Origin: a virus
Virus record (IMG/VR): IMGVR_UViG_3300033148_008055
Location: 1 to 32,749 of that record
DNA length: 32,749 nt
Reading direction: 5' to 3' (one strand)
Below, piece by piece: positions 14,636-22,672 of the stretch (the first letter of the stretch is position 1; every line of letters begins with the position of its first letter). The translations under genes and the position numbers were made by a program. A model generated the notes under the pieces. That model was not told where the DNA came from, made no database searches, and worked only from the letters and a program-made list of their open reading frames with translations.

Positions 14636-17600
14636 ATGCCGCGACTTGATCCGCTAGAGAGTCAAGAGGCTCTCAAAGAACGGGTGAAGGAGGCAGTCAA
14701 GGACAGCTTCCCCTATGAGGGTCAGAAGCATATCCTCCGTCTCCAGAACGTAGAGATCACAAACGAGCCTCACATTGGAGATGTTCGAGCTCAGAAGGAG
14801 GCCAAGCTCAAGGGCCGAACCTTCGGCTCCGACGTCAAGGCCACGTTGGAGCTCGTCGACAAGCAGAGCGGGAAGGTCATCGACACACAACGTCGGAAGA
14901 TAGCGACGCTACCCCAAATGACGAGGCGCTACTCGCACATCGTCGCCGGTTCAGAGTATCAGGTCGATAACCTCTGGACCCTAAAGCCCGGTATCTACAC
15001 CCGCATCAAGCAGAACGGTGAGTTCGAGTCTCAGGTCAACGTCAAGGGTGGCGGCTTCCATGTGAAGTTCGATCCTGATTCGCGTCGGTTCAACGTTCGA
15101 CATGGTGGGGCCAACCCACCGCTGTACCCCATCATGAAGGCCCTCGGCGTCGACGACGACACGCTGGAGCGGCAGTGGGGCGCCGAGATCTTGGAGGCCA
15201 ACAAGAAGGTTCGGAATCAGAGCAAGGTCGTCATGGACTTTGCGAAGCGACTTCAACCCCACACCAACATCGAGTCCACGGGTCAGGCTGCCCAGATCAT
15301 CAGGGAGAACTTCGAGGCAGCAGAGCTCCGACCCGACGTCACGCAGCGCACCCTCGGAAAGCCCATCGACCGTGTGAATTCGGAAGCCCTCCTACTCACA
15401 TCTGGACGACTTCTAGGCGTCAGCCGAGGTGCTGAGCCGCCTGATGACCGTGACGCTCTCATGTTCAAGGAGTTGCGCGGCACCGAGGACTTCGTTGGTG
15501 ACCGCATCAAGGCTCAGGGTAGGACGATCGCTAGGAAGATTCACAACAATCTGGACCGACGCGACAAGATAGGTGACATCGTCAGTCCAGACACGTTCAA
15601 CAGGCCGATCTCCTCCTTCTTCACAAAGTCCAGCCTCAGCAACACCTCGGAGCAGACCAACCCACTGTCCATGCTGACGTCGCACCAGAAGACGACCATC
15701 ATGGGTGATGAGGGCGGCGTGAAGTCGGCCCACCGCATCATAGATGAGGCCAAGCTCGTCAATCCCTCCCACTTCGGATACCTAGACCCGCTTCACACCC
15801 CTGAGGGCGAGAAGACTGGTGTCACTCTCCACACCACCATTGGTCTGCGTAGGGACGGGCGTGATGTCACGATCCCCCTGTACAACATCAAGACGGGGAA
15901 GATCGAACGTGTGAATCCTGCAAAGGCATTTGATAACAACGTTGTGATGCCTGATCAGGTGGAATGGAAAGATGGAAAGCCAGTACCCAAGTCAGCCAAA
16001 GTGAAGGCCAGCATGAAGGGGAACGACGTCGGCGCCATTCCGTTCAAGGATGCGGCCTACGTCATGCCGGCTTCGGGTCAGGTATTCAGCATAGCGATGA
16101 ACCTCGTTCCATTTCTCGGTACCAACTCCCAGAACAGAGCCACGATGTCGGGTCGCCATCAGGAGCAGGCCGTCGCCCTCAAGCATCGGGAGAGGCCGCT
16201 GGTTCGGTCCGTCTCAAAAGGTGGGAAGTCGTACGACGACATCATCGGTCAGTCAGTGGCGCAGCACGCTCCGATCGCAGGAAAGGTCACCAAGGTGACA
16301 AAAGATGCGATCCACATCAAGGATAATGCTGGTACCGTTCACGACGTCCCGATCTACGATAATTACCCACTGAACGAGAAGAAGGGTGTCCTAGATAGTC
16401 TGCCCATCGTGAAGTCTGGCGACGACGTGAAGCGCGGACAGCTTATCTCTGACACCACGTTCACGCTTGATGGCTCCTACGCTCCAGGCGTCAACCTCGA
16501 CGTCGCCTACCTCCCGGCTCGTGGCCACAACGTGGAGGACGGCATCGTCATTTCACAGACGGCCGCCGAGAAGCTGACGTCAGAGCACATGTACAAGAAG
16601 CGGCTGTCGACCAGAGAGGGGCAGCTCCTCGGTCTTCCAAAGTACATGGCCTACAACCCCGATAGTATGACGGTGGAGCAGCGATCAAAACTGGATGACG
16701 ACGGCGTCATCAAGCCGGGTCAAGCCGTCATGCCTGGAGACACCCTTGTTGCCGCCATGGCGCCTCGGGTCGTAACCAGGGACGACGTAGATCTCGGTCT
16801 CATCCACAAGAGCCTTGTCAAGCCGTATAAAGATCGCGCTGTGGTCTGGGAAGAGGAGCACCCTGGTAAGGTTGTGGGTGTTACGAAGCGGGGCAAGGGC
16901 GTTGAGGTTCATGTCCGCACAGAAGAGCCTGCTGTCATCGGCGATAAGATCGTAAGTCGTCACGCCAACAAGGGCATCATTACTCAGATCCTTCCCGACA
17001 AGGAGATGCCGCAGACCAAGAGCGGTAGGGCCATAGGCGTTATACACAACCCCATGGGTGTGCCGGGTCGTATGAACGTAGGTCAGATCTTGGAGACGGC
17101 GGCGTCTAAGATTGCCGAGAAGACAGGAAAACCGTTTGATGTCAGTAACTTTGAGCTAAAGGACGCTCGAACCCACATCGAGCAAGAGCTCAAGAGGCAC
17201 GGTCTTTCAGATACTGAGGACCTCGTAGACCCCAAGACGGGACGCACAATTCCCAGCGTCATGACGGGGAAGCAGTACACGTTGAAGCTGCACCACCAAG
17301 TGGATGACAAGATGAGCGCCCGCAGCAGGGACGCTTACGACCGCAACATGATCCCGAAGGGAGGCCTACCTCATGGTGGACAAGCCGTTGGTGCCCTTGA
17401 GCTCTACGGACTACTCGCCCACGGAGCAACACACAACATCCGAGAGATGTCGACCTACAAGTCCGACAAAGCCCAAGGAGGAGACAATGATGCCTTGTGG
17501 GGAGCGCTGCAAGCTGGTGAGCTCCTCCCACCGCCTCGACCGACGTTCGCCTACAACAAGTTTGTGTCCTATCTGAATGGGCTCGGCGTCAACGTAGATA

Positions 17601-20600
17601 AGGACGGAAACTCCTTGGCTCTCTCGCCGATGACGGACAAGCAGGTGATTGCTATGTCCAGTGGGAAGATCAAAGACGGCGGGAAGATGGTGAAGATGAG
17701 GACGCTCGAACCCGAGAAGGGTGGGCTCTTCGACCCAACAGTTACCGGCGGGGAGGGTGGGAAGAAGTGGTCCCACATCAGGCTCTCCGAGGCTATGCCG
17801 AATCCAATATTCGAGCGTGCCATCATGTCGATCTCTGGCATTCGGAAGCCACAGTTCGAGAGGATCATCAGTGGTAAGGAGGGCGTCACTCCTGACGGGC
17901 GCATCGTTCCGGCTGGTGAGAGTGGCGCGCAGTACGGCCCGAGCGCCGTGTCCCGACTGCTCAGTGGTGTCGACGTCAAGAAGGAGCTCAAAAAGGAGGA
18001 GACCAGGGTCGCGAAACTCAAGGGCCAACAACTCAATGAGACGAACAAGAGGATCAAGTATCTCCGTGCCCTGAACAAGTTGGGGATGACGCCGACGGAC
18101 GCCTACATGACGCAGAACGTGCCTGTGATGCCCCCAATCATGCGGCCCCTCAGTGTCATGGATGACGGCAGTGTCCAGTTCGAGGACATCAACCATCTCT
18201 ACAAGCAGGTGTCGCTGACGTCTCAGAAGCTCGGTACCATCCACAGGTTGACCCCTGACGAAGAGAGGGCCCCTCTCCGCGCCGAGCTCTACGACGAGCT
18301 CAAGGCGCTGGCCGGGACCGGAGGCTCGCTCAATCGTCGTTACCCCGGCATCCTCGACACCATCGCCGGGGTGAGCCCGAAGACTGGTTACTTCCAGGAC
18401 AAGCTCGTGAAGCGGAAGCAGGACATGTCACTCCGCTCTACCATCATCCCGGACCCCTCACTGTCCCTGGATGAGATCGGCATCCCTCGTAAGGCTGCAA
18501 TGGAGTCCTACAAGCCGTTCGTAGTCCGGGAGCTTCGGCAGACCTTCGGCATGACCCCCCTTACGGCGCAGGAGGCGATCCGGGACAACCGGGACATTGC
18601 CAACAAGGCGCTGGACAGAGTAACAGCGGACCGACCCATCATCGTGAAGCGTGATCCCGTACTTCACATGTACGGTATCCAGGCGTTCAAGCCGCGACTG
18701 ACGGAGGGTAAGGCTATCCGTATCCACCCCCTGGTGACGTCTGGCTACAACGCGGACTTCGACGGTGATGCCATGGCGGCCTTCGTTCCGATAACGAAAG
18801 AGGCCGTTGAAGAGGCGCGGCGTATGATGCCGTCCAACCTCCTCTTCAGTCCGTCCTCTGGCAAGGCCGCGTACACCCCGATCAAGGAGATGCAGGTTGG
18901 TCTCTACAGCTTGACTGAGATCGGTAAGAGGACGAGGAAAACCTTCGAGTCACGGAAGGAATTGGAAAGAGCCGTCAATCGCGGCGACGTAGGCGTCACC
19001 GACGTCGTGAAGGTGAGGGGTATTACAGGAGACGACGCAACCCCCACTACAGCGGGTCGCCTCCGCATCTTCAGCGCAATGCCCAAGAAGATGCGCGTCA
19101 AGATGAGCGACAGTGGTCTGCTCCACAACACCAAGTATCGATTTACGAAGAAGGATCAGGCGCAGCTCTTCAACGAGATGGCCCGTGTCGACCCATCGGG
19201 TTACGCAGAGTCCATCGACAAGATGAAGGATCTTGGTAATGAGCAGGCCTTCCTCTCCGGTCTCACCATCAACCTACGTGACCTGAAGGTTCACCGAGAC
19301 ATTCGTACACCAATTCTCAGAGAGGCTGCTGAGGAGACGGCAGGCCTCGACGTACGGAAGCCTGCCGACGCCCAGAAGATGGTGACGGTCTACGAGAAGG
19401 CCCTCATGAGGTTGGAGGACGGCGTGAAGCGGAAGGCCGCCCTTGTCGATACGAACCTAGACCGTTTGGAGATGGCAGCAGGTATCAAAGGAAATGCCTA
19501 TCGGCAGCTCACTGCAGCACCGATCCTGTTCACGGATGCGTCGGGTAGGGTTGTTCCGTCACCAGTTACGAGCTCCTACTCCGAAGGCATGGACGTGGCT
19601 GACTACTGGGCCTCGATGAGCGGTGGTCGGAAGGGCATCATCCAGAAGGTTCAGTCCGTGGCAGAGCCAGGGTATCTGTCCAAGCTCATGATGAACGCCA
19701 CGATGAACCAGCTCGTTCAGGGAGATGACTGTGGCACGACTCGCGGCATCAGTGTGAGTACCGACGAGCCTGATGTCATTGGTCGATACATGCAGCAGGA
19801 CGTCGAGCTTTCAGACGGTAGGAAGCTGAAGCGAGATACCCTCGTCACGCCCGAGGTGCTGTCGGACTTGCGAGGCAACCGTGTGCAGAAGGTGGTCGTC
19901 CGCTCCCCGATGAAGTGCAACCACGCCAAGGGCGTGTGCCCGAAATGCTACGGCATCAACGAGAAGGGCCAGCTTCACGATCAGGGAACCAATATCGGTG
20001 TCATTGCGGCGCAGGCTCTTGGTGAGCGGGGCGTGCAGCTCTCGCTACGCGCCTTCCATTCCGGCGGCGTCCACGACCCGAGGGGAGCAAGCCTTGCTGG
20101 GCAGGGACTGGATCGATCCAAGGAGCTCCTCAACATGCCCCAGACCTTGAAGGGGTCAGCGACGTTGGCCTCTGCTAGTGGTAAGGTAGACGACGTGAAG
20201 AAGGACCCGGCAGGTGGCTGGAACGTGTCAGTTGAGGGAAAGCGGCACTACGTCCCGGCGGATAGGCGGCTCAGTGTTCGCAAGGGGAGCAAGGTGAAGA
20301 AGGGCGCACCCATCTCCACGGGCCCCGTGAACCCGCACGAGATGCTTCCCCTCACTGGTATCGAGCCCGTGCAGAACTACTTGGCTGACGAGCTCCACAA
20401 GCTCTATGCTCCCGAAGGGATTCGTAGAAGGAACACGGAGGTCGTTGTTCGATCTATGTCCAACGTCACCCGTGTCATGGACCCGGGGGATCACCCTGAC
20501 TACGTGAGGGGCGACTTTGCCAACACGTCTCAGGTCCAGTATCTCAACAAGACTCAGCTCCGAGGGAAGGACATGAACCCAATCCGACATGAGCCGATCC

Positions 20601-20794
20601 TGAAGGGAGTCCGACAGATCCCACAGGACGTTATGGAGGACTGGCTGGCGCGTCTCAACCATGAGGAGCTAAAATCAACTGTGATAGAGGGTGCCTCACG
20701 GGGGTGGCAGTCCAATATCCACGGCGAGCACCCAATTCCAGGCGTCGTGTTCGGCGCTGAGTTTGGCCTCGGCGACACGCCTGGGGTGTACTAG
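14636..20794 (+). CDS. Single-chain multisubunit-type RNA polymerase: beta and beta-prime fused
   Basis: 2052 residues in one uninterrupted frame. Beta part, about 1-987: HTPEGE at 387-392, NRATMSGRHQ at 500-509, NVEDGIVIS from 632 and GDKIVSRHANKG at 769-780, ending with the QEM-like REMSTYKSD region and LNGLGVNV. A linker of only about nine residues (988-996) follows. Beta-prime part: RTLEPEKGGLF from 1022, KRKQDMSLRSTIIPD lid/rudder region, the catalytic NADFDGD at 1372-1378 with D1374, D1376 and D1378, and the second zinc site C1699, C1761, C1768, C1771. The trigger-loop region GERGVQLSLRAFH from 1796 keeps R1805 and H1808. The C-terminus extends through the beta-prime end (NEVQ-like ADELHKLY, EVVVRSM). 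The N-terminal beta-prime zinc site is absent. It should be catalytically competent. Its place among virion genes permits packaging in the particle, which is unproven. No alpha, omega or sigma is recognised nearby. Confidence 0.96.
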   Translation: MPRLDPLESQEALKERVKEAVKDSFPYEGQKHILRLQNVEITNEPHIGDVRAQKEAKLKGRTFGSDVKATLELVDKQSGKVIDTQRRKIATLPQMTRRYSHIVAGSEYQVDNLWTLKPGIYTRIKQNGEFESQVNVKGGGFHVKFDPDSRRFNVRHGGANPPLYPIMKALGVDDDTLERQWGAEILEANKKVRNQSKVVMDFAKRLQPHTNIESTGQAAQIIRENFEAAELRPDVTQRTLGKPIDRVNSEALLLTSGRLLGVSRGAEPPDDRDALMFKELRGTEDFVGDRIKAQGRTIARKIHNNLDRRDKIGDIVSPDTFNRPISSFFTKSSLSNTSEQTNPLSMLTSHQKTTIMGDEGGVKSAHRIIDEAKLVNPSHFGYLDPLHTPEGEKTGVTLHTTIGLRRDGRDVTIPLYNIKTGKIERVNPAKAFDNNVVMPDQVEWKDGKPVPKSAKVKASMKGNDVGAIPFKDAAYVMPASGQVFSIAMNLVPFLGTNSQNRATMSGRHQEQAVALKHRERPLVRSVSKGGKSYDDIIGQSVAQHAPIAGKVTKVTKDAIHIKDNAGTVHDVPIYDNYPLNEKKGVLDSLPIVKSGDDVKRGQLISDTTFTLDGSYAPGVNLDVAYLPARGHNVEDGIVISQTAAEKLTSEHMYKKRLSTREGQLLGLPKYMAYNPDSMTVEQRSKLDDDGVIKPGQAVMPGDTLVAAMAPRVVTRDDVDLGLIHKSLVKPYKDRAVVWEEEHPGKVVGVTKRGKGVEVHVRTEEPAVIGDKIVSRHANKGIITQILPDKEMPQTKSGRAIGVIHNPMGVPGRMNVGQILETAASKIAEKTGKPFDVSNFELKDARTHIEQELKRHGLSDTEDLVDPKTGRTIPSVMTGKQYTLKLHHQVDDKMSARSRDAYDRNMIPKGGLPHGGQAVGALELYGLLAHGATHNIREMSTYKSDKAQGGDNDALWGALQAGELLPPPRPTFAYNKFVSYLNGLGVNVDKDGNSLALSPMTDKQVIAMSSGKIKDGGKMVKMRTLEPEKGGLFDPTVTGGEGGKKWSHIRLSEAMPNPIFERAIMSISGIRKPQFERIISGKEGVTPDGRIVPAGESGAQYGPSAVSRLLSGVDVKKELKKEETRVAKLKGQQLNETNKRIKYLRALNKLGMTPTDAYMTQNVPVMPPIMRPLSVMDDGSVQFEDINHLYKQVSLTSQKLGTIHRLTPDEERAPLRAELYDELKALAGTGGSLNRRYPGILDTIAGVSPKTGYFQDKLVKRKQDMSLRSTIIPDPSLSLDEIGIPRKAAMESYKPFVVRELRQTFGMTPLTAQEAIRDNRDIANKALDRVTADRPIIVKRDPVLHMYGIQAFKPRLTEGKAIRIHPLVTSGYNADFDGDAMAAFVPITKEAVEEARRMMPSNLLFSPSSGKAAYTPIKEMQVGLYSLTEIGKRTRKTFESRKELERAVNRGDVGVTDVVKVRGITGDDATPTTAGRLRIFSAMPKKMRVKMSDSGLLHNTKYRFTKKDQAQLFNEMARVDPSGYAESIDKMKDLGNEQAFLSGLTINLRDLKVHRDIRTPILREAAEETAGLDVRKPADAQKMVTVYEKALMRLEDGVKRKAALVDTNLDRLEMAAGIKGNAYRQLTAAPILFTDASGRVVPSPVTSSYSEGMDVADYWASMSGGRKGIIQKVQSVAEPGYLSKLMMNATMNQLVQGDDCGTTRGISVSTDEPDVIGRYMQQDVELSDGRKLKRDTLVTPEVLSDLRGNRVQKVVVRSPMKCNHAKGVCPKCYGINEKGQLHDQGTNIGVIAAQALGERGVQLSLRAFHSGGVHDPRGASLAGQGLDRSKELLNMPQTLKGSATLASASGKVDDVKKDPAGGWNVSVEGKRHYVPADRRLSVRKGSKVKKGAPISTGPVNPHEMLPLTGIEPVQNYLADELHKLYAPEGIRRRNTEVVVRSMSNVTRVMDPGDHPDYVRGDFANTSQVQYLNKTQLRGKDMNPIRHEPILKGVRQIPQDVMEDWLARLNHEELKSTVIEGASRGWQSNIHGEHPIPGVVFGAEFGLGDTPGVY

Positions 20795-20802
20795 GAGATA
20801 TC

Positions 20803-21189
20803 ATGAACGAAGAGTTCACCGAGATCATGTACGGCGCTATGTTCAACGAGCTCAGCAGCATCGAGAAAGAGGGCATGGAGAAGGATGCCATTCTTGGCGC
20901 AGTCGCCAAGGCTGCGAAGCCGATTGGGCAGGGCTTCAAGCAGATTGCCCAGGCCGTGAGAGGCGGCAAGGCTGGCGTTCAGGGTTTGGGCCAGACTCTC
21001 AAGGGGGCCTACACCACAGGCGCGGGTCGAGCCGCGGCACAGGGCGCTGGTACTGCTGGTCAGGTCTGGCGTGGCGTGGCTGGTGCCGCGAAGACGCCGG
21101 TGGGTCGTGCGGGGCTCGCTACGGCCGGTGGTGTTGGTGCACTAGGCGCGGCAGGCATCACTGGTGGTGCCGTGGCTCGTCGACGGTAG
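20803..21189 (+). CDS. Small Gly/Ala-rich protein following the RNA polymerase
   Basis: 128 residues; TAGGAG precedes the ATG, eight bases after the polymerase stop. The acidic N-terminal 28 residues (MNEEFTEIMYGAMFNELSSI) are followed by a Gly/Ala/Lys-rich region with two weakly hydrophobic glycine-zipper stretches, the last being AGLATAGGVGALGAAGITGG, and an RRR end. The build is close to the 355-residue protein before the portal, including an EKDA motif near the start of each. It may be an internal or membrane-penetrating virion protein. Tight linkage to the polymerase could mean joint packaging or ejection; this is inference. Confidence 0.65.
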   Translation: MNEEFTEIMYGAMFNELSSIEKEGMEKDAILGAVAKAAKPIGQGFKQIAQAVRGGKAGVQGLGQTLKGAYTTGAGRAAAQGAGTAGQVWRGVAGAAKTPVGRAGLATAGGVGALGAAGITGGAVARRR

Positions 21190-21192
21190 TCG

Positions 21193-22374
21193 ATGCCCAG
21201 AGCTGCAAGGGATTCGATCGTCGAGCGCGGGGCGAACCGCGTTCGGATCGAAGAAGGACGTATCCTCAACGTCAACATGAGGCGTTGGACGGCTGACGTT
21301 CGCACCCGAGAATCACAGCGGACCTATCTCGACGTACAGTGGTCGAACCCCTACTTTCACTTTGCTGGTGGCGAAGGCATCTTCTTCATGCCTGAGGTCG
21401 GGGCCAAGGTGATGGTGTGTCGGCCTAGTTCATCCGACCCCTTCATCATGGCCTTCACGACCACCTTCGAGCGGGGTGCTCGGCAGCCGGATGACACCGG
21501 TGATACCCCTGCGGTTTCTGAGCATTCAACAGACCCCGCTCCTGATGAGGGTAATGACAGCGTGACGTTCCGAAGCGGGAGGCCTTACCTCCAGCAGGGC
21601 GACATCATGCTGCGTACGCGGGACAAGAATCACATCTGGCTGCGTCGTGGTGGTGTCTTGGAGGTGGCGTCGACGGCTCTTTCCAAGCGTCTCTACATCC
21701 CATTGCTCAACTACATCCGGGACATCTGTGAAAACTACTCGATGTGGACGGCGGGTGGGGCTCTGTCATGGACTGTTGAGCGAAGCGACACTGATCCAGA
21801 TGATGAAGCACGGGCCGTTCTGTCCATAGCTGCTCGTCAGAATGCTCAGGACGAACTTGCGTCGGTGTCGGTGCAGATCGGTCACGTCGATGACACGAAG
21901 CGCATGCGCGTCGTCATAGCTCCGCAAGCCATCAACACCCGGACCTTCGAGGTGACGGGGGAGGCTTCCTACACCCTCGACATCGATGAAGAGGGTACCG
22001 TCGAGTCCTTTGCCAAGAAAGACGACAAGCGCGAGATCCAAGGGGAGTTGGAGTGGCAAATTCGTGGGCAGTCTACGTATCGATACAGTGGTGGCCTCAC
22101 TGAGGAGATCACCGGAGATCACAACGTGTCGGTGAGTGGTAACCACACTATGGAGGCATCGTCTTCTACGGAGCGGTGTTCGGCAGGGAAGGTCATCGAG
22201 GCTGCTTCCGTTGACCTTGGCGCGCAGGGGGGCCGCCAAGTCGTCGTTGCTACTGAGGCATTCATGGCGTTCATGGCTGGGCACACCCACCCCGTATCTG
22301 GATCAGCGACCGGTATACCGGTCCCCTCACTGCCGCCCATAGCGTTCACATCAAAGCGAGTGAAGGCGGTGTGA
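21193..22374 (+). CDS. Baseplate central-spike protein (gp5/VgrG-like)
   Basis: 393 residues. The N-terminal OB-fold region spans about 20-90 (GRILNVNMRRWTADVRT, then EGIFFMPEVGAKVMVCRP), the usual opening of phage baseplate hub and spike proteins. The middle has a surface-like QQGDIMLRTRDKNHIWLRRG. The C-terminal third is repetitive beta (TGDHNVSVSGNHTMEAS), expected of a trimeric beta-helix needle. It ends with HTHPVSG at 364-370 and TGIPVPSLPP, a tip motif common in spike proteins. A spike of this type implies a contractile-tailed phage. The ribosome binding site is weak and the gene begins four bases after the previous stop. Confidence 0.82.
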   Translation: MPRAARDSIVERGANRVRIEEGRILNVNMRRWTADVRTRESQRTYLDVQWSNPYFHFAGGEGIFFMPEVGAKVMVCRPSSSDPFIMAFTTTFERGARQPDDTGDTPAVSEHSTDPAPDEGNDSVTFRSGRPYLQQGDIMLRTRDKNHIWLRRGGVLEVASTALSKRLYIPLLNYIRDICENYSMWTAGGALSWTVERSDTDPDDEARAVLSIAARQNAQDELASVSVQIGHVDDTKRMRVVIAPQAINTRTFEVTGEASYTLDIDEEGTVESFAKKDDKREIQGELEWQIRGQSTYRYSGGLTEEITGDHNVSVSGNHTMEASSSTERCSAGKVIEAASVDLGAQGGRQVVVATEAFMAFMAGHTHPVSGSATGIPVPSLPPIAFTSKRVKAV

Positions 22375-22375
22375 T

Positions 22376-22672
22376 ATGGCTCTAGACGCCGATGTGTTTG
22401 CTGATCTTGCGGAGGCCTACTTCCAGGAAGAGATGGAGGCTGCCTTCCCAAACGTGCTGCGTAATAGGACTGTGGTGTCAGAGGTTCGAGACGACGGTTC
22501 AGAGGAGTTCAGCTTCAACGATGAGTATGGTCCACCCGAGATCGACCGAGAGAAGATGCGCCCTATGTTCAAGGCAGTAGGGCGTGCTATCGTAGAGTTC
22601 CTGAAGGGGAGCGCGGAAGTGAACGACCAAGGAACGGCCGCTGTCCCCAGTGGTAATTGGAGGATCACATGA
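22376..22672 (+). CDS. Small protein following the baseplate spike (98 residues)
   Basis: It starts one base after the spike stop and ends in an ATGA overlap with the next gene. Acidic and helical (ALDADVFADLAEAYFQEEME), with an aromatic/acidic middle (FSFNDEYGPPEIDREKM) and a final helix near KAVGRAIVEFLKG. Short proteins of this type often sit directly after baseplate spikes in myovirus genomes and may be baseplate components. I recognise no family and the role is inferred from position. Confidence 0.65.
   Translation: MALDADVFADLAEAYFQEEMEAAFPNVLRNRTVVSEVRDDGSEEFSFNDEYGPPEIDREKMRPMFKAVGRAIVEFLKGSAEVNDQGTAAVPSGNWRIT

Noticed and set aside
17411-18244. 277-codon minus-strand frame inside the RNA polymerase gene
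   Set aside because: It lies antisense to conserved beta and beta-prime residues, and its composition (Arg, Leu, His, Val) is typical of a reverse-strand shadow.
14636-20794. Host rpoB-rpoC captured by mis-assembly
   Set aside because: One intact frame joins the two halves with a nine-residue linker, the beta-prime zinc finger is missing, the protein is much shorter than host beta plus beta-prime, and both flanks are phage genes.
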